This document shows positions 1 through 7,893 of a DNA stretch of 15,364 nt, in pieces. The DNA is taken from NCBI GenBank assembly GCA_035283845.1, contig DATESZ010000166.1, forward strand, positions 1 through 15,364, in the 5' to 3' direction. This stretch comes from DATESZ01 sp035283845 (GTDB taxonomy: Bacteria; Desulfobacterota; Syntrophia; Syntrophales; JACQWR01). The notes under the pieces were generated by a model. The model searched no databases, was not told the DNA's origin, and saw nothing but the letters and a program-made list of their open reading frames with translations. The position numbers and the translations under genes are program-made. How positions within the stretch are numbered: position 1 is the first letter of the stretch; each line of letters opens with the position of its first letter.

Positions 1-205
1 GGGAGTCTACAGCCAGGGTAAGACAGGAAAGTACCGCCTTTCCGTCTATCAAGACCGTACAGGCGCCGCAGGCGCCAAGGTCGCAGCCCTCCTTTGCCCC
101 TGTCAGGCCCAAATTTTCCCTCAGGACCTCAAGCAAAGTCCGGTGCGTGTCCACTGCCGCTTCATAAGATTCCCCATTCACCTTTAACTCTATCAATTGT
201 TTCAT
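1..205 (-). CDS. Xanthine dehydrogenase-family [2Fe-2S] small subunit (partial, 3' end outside window)
   Basis: Only the first 68 codons are inside the window. The translation begins MKQLIELKVNGESYEAAVD and reaches the plant-ferredoxin-type cluster motif C41-x4-C46-x2-C49, with a fourth cysteine at C61 after eleven residues, the spacing of the N-terminal [2Fe-2S] domain of CoxS/HcrC/XdhC-type subunits. In the family this subunit carries two [2Fe-2S] clusters and passes electrons from the molybdenum centre. The second cluster domain would lie beyond the edge. The ATG is preceded by GGAAGGGGG about five bases upstream. It is the last visible gene of the run that contains the large molybdopterin subunit. 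The family is certain; the substrate is not visible from this subunit. Confidence 0.93.
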   Translation of the reverse strand, partial: MKQLIELKVNGESYEAAVDTHRTLLEVLRENLGLTGAKEGCDLGACGACTVLIDGKAVLSCLTLAVDS

Positions 206-251
206 AAAAACCCCCTTCCTTAATATTATATTATGCATCAAATTTAAAAAT

Positions 252-323
252 CTACCATACCCCTAAAATCTCCTGAATATCACCCATTACATCCTTTGGT
301 TCCAGGTATTCAAACCTTGGCAA
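252..323 (-). pseudogene. N-terminal remnant of an FAD-binding (medium) subunit gene
   Basis: A 23-codon open frame starts at a TTG at 323, five bases after a perfect AGGAGG that lies inside the end of the large-subunit gene. It begins MPRFEYLEPKDVMGDI and stops at TAG 254-252. The start matches the usual opening of CoxM/HcrB-type FAD subunits (M-P-x-F-E-Y-L-x-P-K), normally about 280-300 residues long. The rest of the domain is absent: the small-subunit gene begins 46 bases later. The position between large and small subunits also suits a medium subunit. I infer an internal deletion that left the ribosome binding site and first codons. A short chance ORF is the alternative, but SD, start and family opening together argue against it. 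Confidence 0.6.
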
Positions 324-327
324 CTCA

Positions 328-2601
328 TCATCCTCCTTTCTCTTCCAATGCCTTTAAAATCTTCTCCGGGGTTATGGGAAGATCTTTGATCCTTACCCCT
401 ATGGCATCATAAACTGCATTAGCTATGGCCGGGATTGTAGGAATGTTTGTCCCCTCGCTTGCCTCCTTGGCCGCAAAAGGACCTTCCGGATCCTGAGATT
501 CCACGATGATGGACTTCACCTGGGGCATATCCTCCGCTGTAGGCAGCCTGTATCCCAAAAATGAGGGGTTCATAACCCATCCCTTTTCCATATTGAGTTC
601 CTCAAGCAATGCCTGGCCAAAGGTCATGGAGACGGAGCCCTCGATCTGTCCCTCTACCGACATGGGGTTTATGGCAAAGCCGCAGTCATGGGCTGCGGCA
701 ACCTTATGCACCTTTACCACACCCGTTTCCCTGTCCACCTCCACTTCCGCAACATGGGCCCCAAAACTCCAAGTGGGAGAAACGGGATTTGTTGGGTTAT
801 AATGACCTTTGGTGCTCAGAGGCTCCTTCCTTTCCTGAAAATATGTCTTTATCGCTTGAGAGACGGAAATACCCTTCTCAGGGCTGCCCTTGACATAAAT
901 CCTGCCCCCTCTTGCCTCCAGATCATCTCTATTTGCCTCGAGACTTTCCGCCGCTACCTCCAAAAGTATCTGCCTCATCCGGGATGCAGCCATTTTGGCG
1001 GCGTTTCCGGCAAAGAGGGTCACCCTGCTTGAATAGCTTCCAAGGTCCAGGGGGGTTATGGCTGTATCTGCAGCTATCACCCTGATCTGATCCAGCCCCA
1101 CCCCAATCTCTTCGGCAGCAATCTGTGCCAAGGTCGTTGAAGAACCCTGACCGATGTCAGAGGAGCCTGTAAAGAGGGTAAAGCCCCCGTCCTCTTTTGC
1201 CTCTATATTTACGCCTGAATGGGAAGGGGGGTTATCGATGAAAAAGGAGTAACCTGCACCAGAGCCGAAGAAGTTAGAGGCAATACCCACCCCTTTACTC
1301 TCAGACAGCTTTCCCCATTTATCCTTCCAACCAATTTCATCTGATGCCCTTTCAATAGATTCTATATGGCCGCTGCTCTTTATTATGTAGTTACTCGGGG
1401 TGATATCCCCTGTCTTAAGACCGTTTTTTTTCCTTATCTCCAAGGGATCGAGGCCGAGCTTTTCTGCTATCATATCGAGCATCGATTCTATAACAAATCG
1501 ACACTGAATCGCTCCATGCCCCCTCTGTGCCCCACAATAAGGTTTATTGGTATAGACCCTGTTTCCCTCATATTTGAGGTTCGGGATCATATAGGGCCCA
1601 TTCTGGCGACCACCATGAAGGTAGATGGTGATCGCCCCAAAGCTGTTATAGGCGCCACCATCTGTGATGAATATAGAGTCCATAGCCATAATTTTACCAT
1701 CTTTTTTCACCCCTATCTTTTGATCCACAATAGCAGGATGGCGCCTTGAGGTGCAGACGATCTCCTCTTCCCTGGTATGCACAATCATTACCGGCCTTCC
1801 TGCCTTCTTTGAAAGCAGGGCTGCAAGGGGAAAGAGGGAATGGGTGTCCGCCTTTCCTCCGAACCCGCCGCCTACATGGGGCTTTATCACCCTTACATTG
1901 CTTAACGGCATCCCCAAGGTCTCGGCTATCATTATCTGATCGTAGAAGGGAGCCTGGGTGCTTATCCACAAGGCAACCTCCCCGGATTGAGAAAAGTCGG
2001 CTACTACTGCATGGGGCTCAAGGGGGGCGTGGCAGACATATTGGGTCTCAAAGTGCTCTTCGATTGAAAGATCTGATTCTTGAAAGCCCTTTTCTACATC
2101 CCCGATATGAAAGGAGGCCTTAACTGAGATGTTTTTCTCCGCATGGTCATGGACCCTTGGGGCATCGGGTTTCATGGCCTCTAAGGGATCGAATACCGAA
2201 GGAAGTTCCTCATACTCTACCTCAATCAAATCCAGGGCCTCCTCTGCTGTATCCTCATCAATGGCGGCTACTGCTGCCACCTCATCCCCGATATAGCGCA
2301 CCTTCTCCTTGGCAAGAGCAAACTTGTCTCTAAGCGAGTAAGGGAAAGTGGAAGCCCTGATGGGTCCCTGAGGGATATCGGTTATATCCTTTCCGGTTAT
2401 CACTGCCTTCACTCCCAAAAGTCTTTCTGCTTTGGTGGTGTCTATCTTAAGGATTCTGGCATGGGGATAAGGGCTTCTTAGTATCTTTCCATAAAGCGTC
2501 CTTGGCAGCGCCAAATCTGCAGTGAACTTAGCCTCTCCAGTGGCCTTGACGGCTGCATCCATCCTGGGAAGGGACTTACCTACTACTGAATATTTCTCCA
2601 T
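328..2601 (-). CDS. Xanthine dehydrogenase-family molybdopterin-binding large subunit, 4-hydroxybenzoyl-CoA reductase-like
   Basis: This 757-residue protein has the two-part layout of molybdenum hydroxylase catalytic subunits: an aldehyde oxidase/xanthine dehydrogenase a/b hammerhead domain (about 17-130), then the molybdopterin-binding domains. Visible motifs are GGGFGGK (244-250), GAQRGHGA (357-364), DIGQG (482-486) and the C-terminal AAKEASEG (710-717), where E716 aligns with the catalytic glutamate of the family. The K-E-A-S-E-G form is what I recall from 4-hydroxybenzoyl-CoA reductase alpha subunits rather than xanthine or CO dehydrogenases, so an aromatic or acyl-CoA substrate is plausible but unproven. 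The ATG follows AAAGGAGG by five bases. It starts 16 bp after coaX. Normally the partners are an FAD subunit and a [2Fe-2S] subunit; here the first survives only as a fragment. Confidence 0.93.
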   Translation of the reverse strand: MEKYSVVGKSLPRMDAAVKATGEAKFTADLALPRTLYGKILRSPYPHARILKIDTTKAERLLGVKAVITGKDITDIPQGPIRASTFPYSLRDKFALAKEKVRYIGDEVAAVAAIDEDTAEEALDLIEVEYEELPSVFDPLEAMKPDAPRVHDHAEKNISVKASFHIGDVEKGFQESDLSIEEHFETQYVCHAPLEPHAVVADFSQSGEVALWISTQAPFYDQIMIAETLGMPLSNVRVIKPHVGGGFGGKADTHSLFPLAALLSKKAGRPVMIVHTREEEIVCTSRRHPAIVDQKIGVKKDGKIMAMDSIFITDGGAYNSFGAITIYLHGGRQNGPYMIPNLKYEGNRVYTNKPYCGAQRGHGAIQCRFVIESMLDMIAEKLGLDPLEIRKKNGLKTGDITPSNYIIKSSGHIESIERASDEIGWKDKWGKLSESKGVGIASNFFGSGAGYSFFIDNPPSHSGVNIEAKEDGGFTLFTGSSDIGQGSSTTLAQIAAEEIGVGLDQIRVIAADTAITPLDLGSYSSRVTLFAGNAAKMAASRMRQILLEVAAESLEANRDDLEARGGRIYVKGSPEKGISVSQAIKTYFQERKEPLSTKGHYNPTNPVSPTWSFGAHVAEVEVDRETGVVKVHKVAAAHDCGFAINPMSVEGQIEGSVSMTFGQALLEELNMEKGWVMNPSFLGYRLPTAEDMPQVKSIIVESQDPEGPFAAKEASEGTNIPTIPAIANAVYDAIGVRIKDLPITPEKILKALEEKGG

Positions 2602-2617
2602 TTTGGCCTCCTTTATT

Positions 2618-3388
2618 TTATCTTATCCTATTCATATTATAGATTATCCGCAGCCCTTCCAGAGTGAGCATATCTTCTACGACATCAATAGTCTTTGTCT
2701 GCTGGGCGATGATTTTAGCCAATCCCCCCGTTGCGACAACGAAAGAGTTGCCTTCTGTTTCCATCTTCATCCGTTCCACAATGCCATCCACGAGGCCCGC
2801 ATAGCCGTACATGATGCCGGCCTGCATGCTGCTTACCGTATCCTTGGCGATAATATTCTTAGGCTTGCTGAGCTCAACGCGCGGCAGTTTTGCTGTACGA
2901 GAAAAAAGCGCTTCTGTGGAAATCATGATGCCCGGCGCGATGCACCCGCCCATATATTCGCCTTTTGAAGAAACATAATCAAAGGTGGTTGCCGTGCCGA
3001 AGTCAACCACGATAAGTTCGCGCTGATATTTACTAAAGGAAGCAACGGCGTTGACGATTCGATCCGCCCCCACTTCTTTGGGATTGTCATAAAAAATCGG
3101 CATCCCCGTCTTGATCCCTGGACCTACGATCATGGGTTTGACATTGAAATACTTGTAGCAAAGAGGTTCCAAGATATTAAGCATTGGGGGAACCACACAG
3201 GAGATAATGATATCATTTATGGCTTTCGAACTTATTCTGCTTGCGCTATAGAGGTTGTAGATCAGGATACCGTATTCATCTACGGTGTTGTCGACGTTGG
3301 TGCGGATTCTCCAGTCATGAACCAGTTCATCGCTGTCATATACGCCAAGCACCGTATCGGTGTTTCCTACATCAATGACTAAAAGCAT
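2618..3388 (-). CDS. coaX: Type III pantothenate kinase
   Basis: CoaX phosphorylates pantothenate, the first step of coenzyme A synthesis, in the cytoplasm. The 256-residue length is typical. Signature elements of the type III (ASKHA-fold) enzymes are all visible: the phosphate-binding D6-V-G-N-T10 at the start, GADR at 107-110 with the catalytic aspartate D109, and D129-F-G-T-A-T-T135. The ATG at 3388 lies 9 bp after the birA stop with only a weak Shine-Dalgarno (TTAGAG), suggesting translational coupling. The next gene downstream is the molybdenum hydroxylase large subunit. Type III kinases escape CoA feedback and need a monovalent cation, which is family knowledge. Confidence 0.97.
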   Translation of the reverse strand: MLLVIDVGNTDTVLGVYDSDELVHDWRIRTNVDNTVDEYGILIYNLYSASRISSKAINDIIISCVVPPMLNILEPLCYKYFNVKPMIVGPGIKTGMPIFYDNPKEVGADRIVNAVASFSKYQRELIVVDFGTATTFDYVSSKGEYMGGCIAPGIMISTEALFSRTAKLPRVELSKPKNIIAKDTVSSMQAGIMYGYAGLVDGIVERMKMETEGNSFVVATGGLAKIIAQQTKTIDVVEDMLTLEGLRIIYNMNRIR

Positions 3389-3397
3389 AGCTCTAAC

Positions 3398-4189
3398 CTA
3401 TAACAGCAAGGCGTCTCCGGCGATTACCCGCCTCTTTTTCCCATCCCCATCAATAAGAATCAGGGCGCCCGTCTCATCGACACCCGCGGCCTTGCCGCCG
3501 ATCATTTCCTCTCCGCAGGCAACCTCGACGTGTTTATTCATAACACCAAAATAATCATGCCATAAATCTCTGATGGGAGCAAAGCCCTTATTAAGAAATA
3601 TATTATAGAATTTTCCCATCTGCTCAAATAATTTTACCGTAACGGAAAGGCGCGATAAGTCGCAGCCAGTCTCTTCCCGCAGTGAAGTGACAGATTCTCT
3701 TAAATCGGGCGGCATATCGTCTTTTTTCATGTTGATGTTGAGGCCAATCCCCAGGACAACAAATTCTGTTCTCCTGCCATTCGTCTTTGCCGATGCAAGT
3801 ATGCCGCAAACCTTCCTTCCGTTAATCAGGACGTCATTCGGCCACTTGAGATGTACCGCGCCCGGACAATAGGATGAAAGAAGCTCGGCCACGGCAACTC
3901 CCGCCGTTATGGTTAAGGGTGACGCAAGTGCCGGACTCATCTCCGGCCTCAAGATGATGGAAGTATAGAGATTCGACGCCGGAGGAGAGAGCCATTTTCT
4001 TTTCATACGTCCCCTGCCCTCTGTCTGACTATCAGCAATGACGACAGTTCCTTCCGATGCGCCTTCCTCCGCGAGCCTGAAGGCCAGAGTATTGGTAGAT
4101 CCAGTTTCGGGAACGAAATACAGTGTCTTTCCTATCATCATTCGGGAAAAGGCTGCCTTCAGATTTTGCTCATTGAAGTTCATAAACAT
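3398..4189 (-). CDS. birA: Biotin--[acetyl-CoA-carboxylase] ligase (BirA, no DNA-binding domain)
   Basis: The enzyme activates biotin as biotinyl-AMP and attaches it to the lysine of biotin carrier domains. The 263-residue sequence shows the biotin/lipoyl ligase core: the T-G-S-T-N substrate loop near 29-33, the biotinyl-AMP loop GRGRMKRKW (58-66), K-W-P-N-D (115-119), GIGLNIN (147-153), and a small C-terminal SH3-like domain. There is no N-terminal winged helix, so this is a class I ligase and should not act as the biotin operon repressor. The frame opens MFMNF with a second in-frame ATG two codons on and no clear Shine-Dalgarno for either, so the start is uncertain by two codons. It starts 10 bp after nadC and ends 9 bp before coaX. 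Confidence 0.96.
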   Translation of the reverse strand: MFMNFNEQNLKAAFSRMMIGKTLYFVPETGSTNTLAFRLAEEGASEGTVVIADSQTEGRGRMKRKWLSPPASNLYTSIILRPEMSPALASPLTITAGVAVAELLSSYCPGAVHLKWPNDVLINGRKVCGILASAKTNGRRTEFVVLGIGLNINMKKDDMPPDLRESVTSLREETGCDLSRLSVTVKLFEQMGKFYNIFLNKGFAPIRDLWHDYFGVMNKHVEVACGEEMIGGKAAGVDETGALILIDGDGKKRRVIAGDALLL

Positions 4190-4199
4190 AGAGAAGCAA

Positions 4200-5057
4200 T
4201 TAATCGCGGCATTCCAGCCTCAGGGAAATATCGGCAGCAACCACGGAATGGGTCAGGGCCCCCGATGATATGTAATCAACGCCGGTGGCGGCCACTTCCT
4301 TTACATTGGCGAGGTTGACATTGCCCGATGCCTCTAAGGGGACTCTGCCGGCAACTAAGGTTACTGCCTCCCTCATCTCTTTTATGCTCATATTGTCCAA
4401 CATGATCAAATCGGCGCCGGCGGCAAGCGCGTCTACCACTTGCCTCAGATTTTCGACCTCTACCTCGATTTTGACCGTTATGGGTATGCGGCGGCGCACA
4501 TTGGCGACGGCAACGGCGATGCTGCCTGCCGCCTCAATGTGATTTTCCTTGATCAATGCCCCGTCAAAGAGGCCGAAACGGTGGCAGTAACCGCCGCCTA
4601 CCCGAACGGCGTAAGTATCGAGAACTCTTAAACCCGGAACGGTTTTTCTTGTGTGGATAATTTTAGCCTTGTACTCTTTTATTGCCTCTGCAAACTGTCG
4701 CGTCTCCGTGGCGATTCCGCACATCCTCTGGAAAAAGTTCAGAGCCGCCCGTTCGGCCATAAGTATGCTCATCAGATTGCCGTGAAGCTCGGCGATCGCC
4801 TCGCCGCGTTCAACGCGACTGCCGTCTTCCGCATAGGCAGTAAAACCGATACCGGAATCCAAATAGAAAAAAGTCTCTCTGAATACGTCGATCCCTGCTA
4901 CTACAGTCTCCGATTTGGCAAGGACCTTGGCAAAGCCTCTCTCCCGGCCCGTAAGGACGCCGCTGGTAGTTATATCTCCGGAACCTATATCCTCGCTTAG
5001 CGCCATTCCTATCAATTTTTGAAGGGTTATTTTTTGCGCCATCAGGTCTTCTTTCAT
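4200..5057 (-). CDS. nadC: Nicotinate-nucleotide pyrophosphorylase (carboxylating)
   Basis: NadC converts quinolinate and PRPP to nicotinate mononucleotide, CO2 and pyrophosphate in de novo NAD synthesis. Family motifs are in order: EDIGSGDITT (22-31), AERAALNFFQRMCGIAT (101-117), HTRKTVPGLR (135-144), GGGYCHRFGL (154-163), KENH (170-173), and the barrel strands ending LEASGNVN. About 280-290 residues is normal. Two starts are possible: ATG at 5057, whose AAAGG ribosome site lies inside a dispersed repeat, and ATG at 5042 (MAQKITL), which matches the usual family opening but has a weaker site. nadC heads the close-packed run nadC-birA-coaX and the molybdenum hydroxylase genes; no clear promoter was seen between it and valS. 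Confidence 0.96.
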   Translation of the reverse strand: MKEDLMAQKITLQKLIGMALSEDIGSGDITTSGVLTGRERGFAKVLAKSETVVAGIDVFRETFFYLDSGIGFTAYAEDGSRVERGEAIAELHGNLMSILMAERAALNFFQRMCGIATETRQFAEAIKEYKAKIIHTRKTVPGLRVLDTYAVRVGGGYCHRFGLFDGALIKENHIEAAGSIAVAVANVRRRIPITVKIEVEVENLRQVVDALAAGADLIMLDNMSIKEMREAVTLVAGRVPLEASGNVNLANVKEVAATGVDYISSGALTHSVVAADISLRLECRD

Positions 5058-5176
5058 CTGAAAATACCTTTCACCCTCCCCCTCACCCCCTCCCCTTGAA
5101 GGAGGGGGAAGGGGGAGGGGTAATTTTTATTCTCCTTTGTGACGGGTGCCGTCATGTGAGTTTCATGATTATTTCC
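5052..5176. repeat. Dispersed C/G-rich hairpin repeat, copy 1
   Basis: This intergenic block between valS and nadC begins with the shared string TTTCATCTGAAAATACCTTT, then a long near-palindrome of C-rich and G-rich arms (about 5074-5120) with turn CCTTGAAG, then a shared tail TAATTTTTATTCTCCTTTG and GTGCCGTCATG. The same order and orientation recurs at 7894-8128 and, more diverged, at 12281-12370. On the transcribed strand it would form a very stable hairpin just after the valS stop. It lacks the U-run of a standard terminator. Its left edge runs into the first codon of the longer nadC reading frame. Confidence 0.85.
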
Positions 5177-5204
5177 TGGCACTCACTCCATCATTTTATA
5201 CGAT

Positions 5205-7868
5205 TCAGTTGGAAACGGAACGAGGCAACTTTTCAAGTTCCAGAAATTTTTTTAAGGCTTCTTCCAGAACCGAATGCCTTTCTTTAAGCTCGCGATACTT
5301 TACTTCTTCTTTAATAACTACCGCTTCGGCAGCCTTTGCCAGGAAATCTCTATTGGAAAGTTTTTTTGTTACAAAAGCAATCTCCTTAGATGCCCTGTCA
5401 ATCTCCTTCATTAACCTTACTTTTTCAACGTCAATGTCAACAATACCTTCAAGGAGAACGAAAATCCTTATATCCGATACTACCCCGATTGCCGCGCCTT
5501 TTGGTTCTTCGCCTCCTGCGACAACTGAAAAATTTTCCAGATTAGCCAGGTTGACAATATAGTCCTCGCCACTCAAAAGGATGGCGCCAGTTTCATCTTT
5601 TTGGGTATGGATTATCGCCCGGAGTTTTTTCGATGGAGATATGCCCATCTCCCCGCGAATATTCCTGATGGCGGTAATGACCTCAATTATCACCCCCATT
5701 TTGCGCTCCCCATCTTCATCGTGATAAGTTTCATCTTGCCGGGGAAATTCACTGATCATAATGGATTTATCAGGGGTTATAAGAGACTGCCAGATTTCTT
5801 CCGTTACGAAGGGCATGAAAGGGTGAAGCAGCTTCAGCAATGCCTCAAGAACTGAAAGCAGGGTATGCTGGACGGCGACTCTTGAGCCGATCTTACTTTT
5901 TCCGTAAAGAACAGGCTTTACCAATTCGACATACCAGTCACATAATTCATGCCATGTAAATTGATAAACGGCAGCCGCCGCCTCATTGAAACGGTATTCA
6001 TCCAAACCGTAAACCACATCGGCTATCGTTGAATTCAGCCGGGAGCGTATCCAACGGTCAGCTATGGACAATTCAATATCATCCGCAACCACTTGATAAC
6101 CTTCAGTGTTCATCTGGATAAATTTGGCCGCATTCCAAATCTTGTTCACAAAGAATTTATAGCCTTCTACTCTTTCTTCCGACATGCGCACATCCCTGCC
6201 CTGGGCGGTAAAGGCCGCCAGGGTAAACCGAAAGGCGTCGGCGCCGAACTTGTCCAGCATATCGAGGGGATCAATGCTGTTGCCCTTCGACTTGCTCATC
6301 TTATCGCCCTTTTCGTCCCGCACAAGGGCATGGAGATATACATCCCGGAAAGGGACTTCCTTCATGATATAAAGCCCCATCATCATCATCCTGGCCACCC
6401 AGAAAAAAAGGATATCGAAGCCGGTAATAAGAAGGGAGGTGGGATAGAAAGTTTTAAGCGCTTCTGTCTTATCGGGCCACCCGAGCGTGGAGAAGGGCCA
6501 GAGAGCCGAACTGAACCATGTATCGAGAACGTCTTCATCCTGCCTGAGAGATGTTCCGCCGCAATCGGGGCATTTCTTCGGGTCGGAAACAGTCACGATT
6601 ATCTTGCCGCAATCGCAATACCAGACTGGTATCCTGTGGCCCCACCAGATCTGTCGCGAAATGCACCAGTCGCGGATATTGTTCATCCACTCAAAATAAG
6701 TGCTTCCCCAGGTGGAAGGGATGATTCTTGTTTTTCCCTTGATGACGGCGTTGTTCGCCGCTTTGGCCAACGGCTTTGCCTTTACGAACCACTGCCGGGA
6801 AACTATCGGCTCGATATCCGTTCCACAGCGATAGCAACGGCCGATACTGTGATTGTATGGTTTACTGCCCGCAAGATAATGACCCTTCTCCAGGTCTTTT
6901 ATAATATTGCCACGGGCCTCGTAACGATCCTGACCCTGGTAAACACCGCCTTCGGAATTGATGAAGGCGTCTCCGTTCATAATCTTGATAATGGGCAGTT
7001 TGTGCCTTTCGGCCATGGCAAAATCATTCGGATCGCAGGCGGGAGTGATCTTTACGGCGCCCGTGCCGAATTCCATAGAAACGTACTCATCGGCAATAAC
7101 GGGTATTTTTCTGTTTACAAGGGGCAGTATTGCTTCCTTGCCTACCTTGTCCCTGTGGCGTTCATCATGGGGGTTCACCGCCACTGCAGTGTCGCCCAGC
7201 ATCGTCTCAGGACGAGTGGTCGCCACTATGATTTCGCCCTCGCTACCGGTAAGGGGATAGCGTATGTACCACAGGTGAGAAGATTCTTCCCTGTATTCAA
7301 CTTCCAGGTCAGATATCGCCGTATGACAACGCGGGCACCAGTTAACAATATAATCACCCTGATAGATAAGATTATCATTGTACAGGCGTACGAAGGCCTC
7401 GCGGACAGCGCGCGACAGGCCTTCATCCATGGTAAAGCGCTCCCGAGACCAGTCACAGGAGCAACCCAGCCTTTGCAACTGGTTAATTATTGCCCCTCCC
7501 GATCTTGCTTTCCATTCCCACACCCTGGAGATGAATTTTTCTCTTCCCAGATCGTGTCTCGATATGCCTTCAGCGGCAAGTTGCTGTTCCACGACATTCT
7601 GAGTTGCGATGCCTGCATGATCCATGCCCGGCATCCAAAGCGTGTTATAACCCTGCATGCGCCGGTAGCGGATCATGATATCCTGCAGGACATTGTTTAA
7701 GGCGTGCCCCATATGGAGCGTCCCCGTTACGTTTGGCGGAGGGATCACAATGCAATATGGCTTCTCAGCAGCGCTGTCCCGTGCTCGGAAAAAGCCGCCT
7801 TCCAGCCAGAAATCATACCAGCCGGTTTCCGACTTGCGATATTCAAAAGATTTTGTCAACAATTTCAT
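5205..7868 (-). CDS. valS: Valyl-tRNA synthetase
   Basis: A class Ia aminoacyl-tRNA synthetase of 887 residues, the usual bacterial size. The nucleotide-binding HIGH motif appears as PPPNVTGTLHMGHAL (43-57), the KMSKS loop at 523-527, and the editing domain contains TTRPETMLGD (217-226). Paired cysteines at C178/C181, C345/C348, C418/C420 and C433/C436 could bind zinc. The anticodon-binding domain follows (about 600-760), and the C-terminal 70 residues form the charged coiled-coil arm typical of ValRS. The ATG at 7868 has only a modest ribosome site (GGAT). An out-of-frame 18-codon ORF from 7899 overlaps this start. It is flanked by repeat copies on both sides. Confidence 0.98.
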   Translation of the reverse strand: MKLLTKSFEYRKSETGWYDFWLEGGFFRARDSAAEKPYCIVIPPPNVTGTLHMGHALNNVLQDIMIRYRRMQGYNTLWMPGMDHAGIATQNVVEQQLAAEGISRHDLGREKFISRVWEWKARSGGAIINQLQRLGCSCDWSRERFTMDEGLSRAVREAFVRLYNDNLIYQGDYIVNWCPRCHTAISDLEVEYREESSHLWYIRYPLTGSEGEIIVATTRPETMLGDTAVAVNPHDERHRDKVGKEAILPLVNRKIPVIADEYVSMEFGTGAVKITPACDPNDFAMAERHKLPIIKIMNGDAFINSEGGVYQGQDRYEARGNIIKDLEKGHYLAGSKPYNHSIGRCYRCGTDIEPIVSRQWFVKAKPLAKAANNAVIKGKTRIIPSTWGSTYFEWMNNIRDWCISRQIWWGHRIPVWYCDCGKIIVTVSDPKKCPDCGGTSLRQDEDVLDTWFSSALWPFSTLGWPDKTEALKTFYPTSLLITGFDILFFWVARMMMMGLYIMKEVPFRDVYLHALVRDEKGDKMSKSKGNSIDPLDMLDKFGADAFRFTLAAFTAQGRDVRMSEERVEGYKFFVNKIWNAAKFIQMNTEGYQVVADDIELSIADRWIRSRLNSTIADVVYGLDEYRFNEAAAAVYQFTWHELCDWYVELVKPVLYGKSKIGSRVAVQHTLLSVLEALLKLLHPFMPFVTEEIWQSLITPDKSIMISEFPRQDETYHDEDGERKMGVIIEVITAIRNIRGEMGISPSKKLRAIIHTQKDETGAILLSGEDYIVNLANLENFSVVAGGEEPKGAAIGVVSDIRIFVLLEGIVDIDVEKVRLMKEIDRASKEIAFVTKKLSNRDFLAKAAEAVVIKEEVKYRELKERHSVLEEALKKFLELEKLPRSVSN

Positions 7869-7893
7869 GCCGATCCAAAAGCTCCGTGAGATA

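Noticed and set aside
5601..5855. Plus-strand open frame opposite the valS 3' half
   Set aside because: Antisense shadow of valS with no ribosome site or recognisable domain.
6093..7700. A 535-codon open frame on the plus strand
   Set aside because: It lies wholly antisense to valS, whose motifs are unmistakable; its translation shows no domain and the openness follows from valS codon use.
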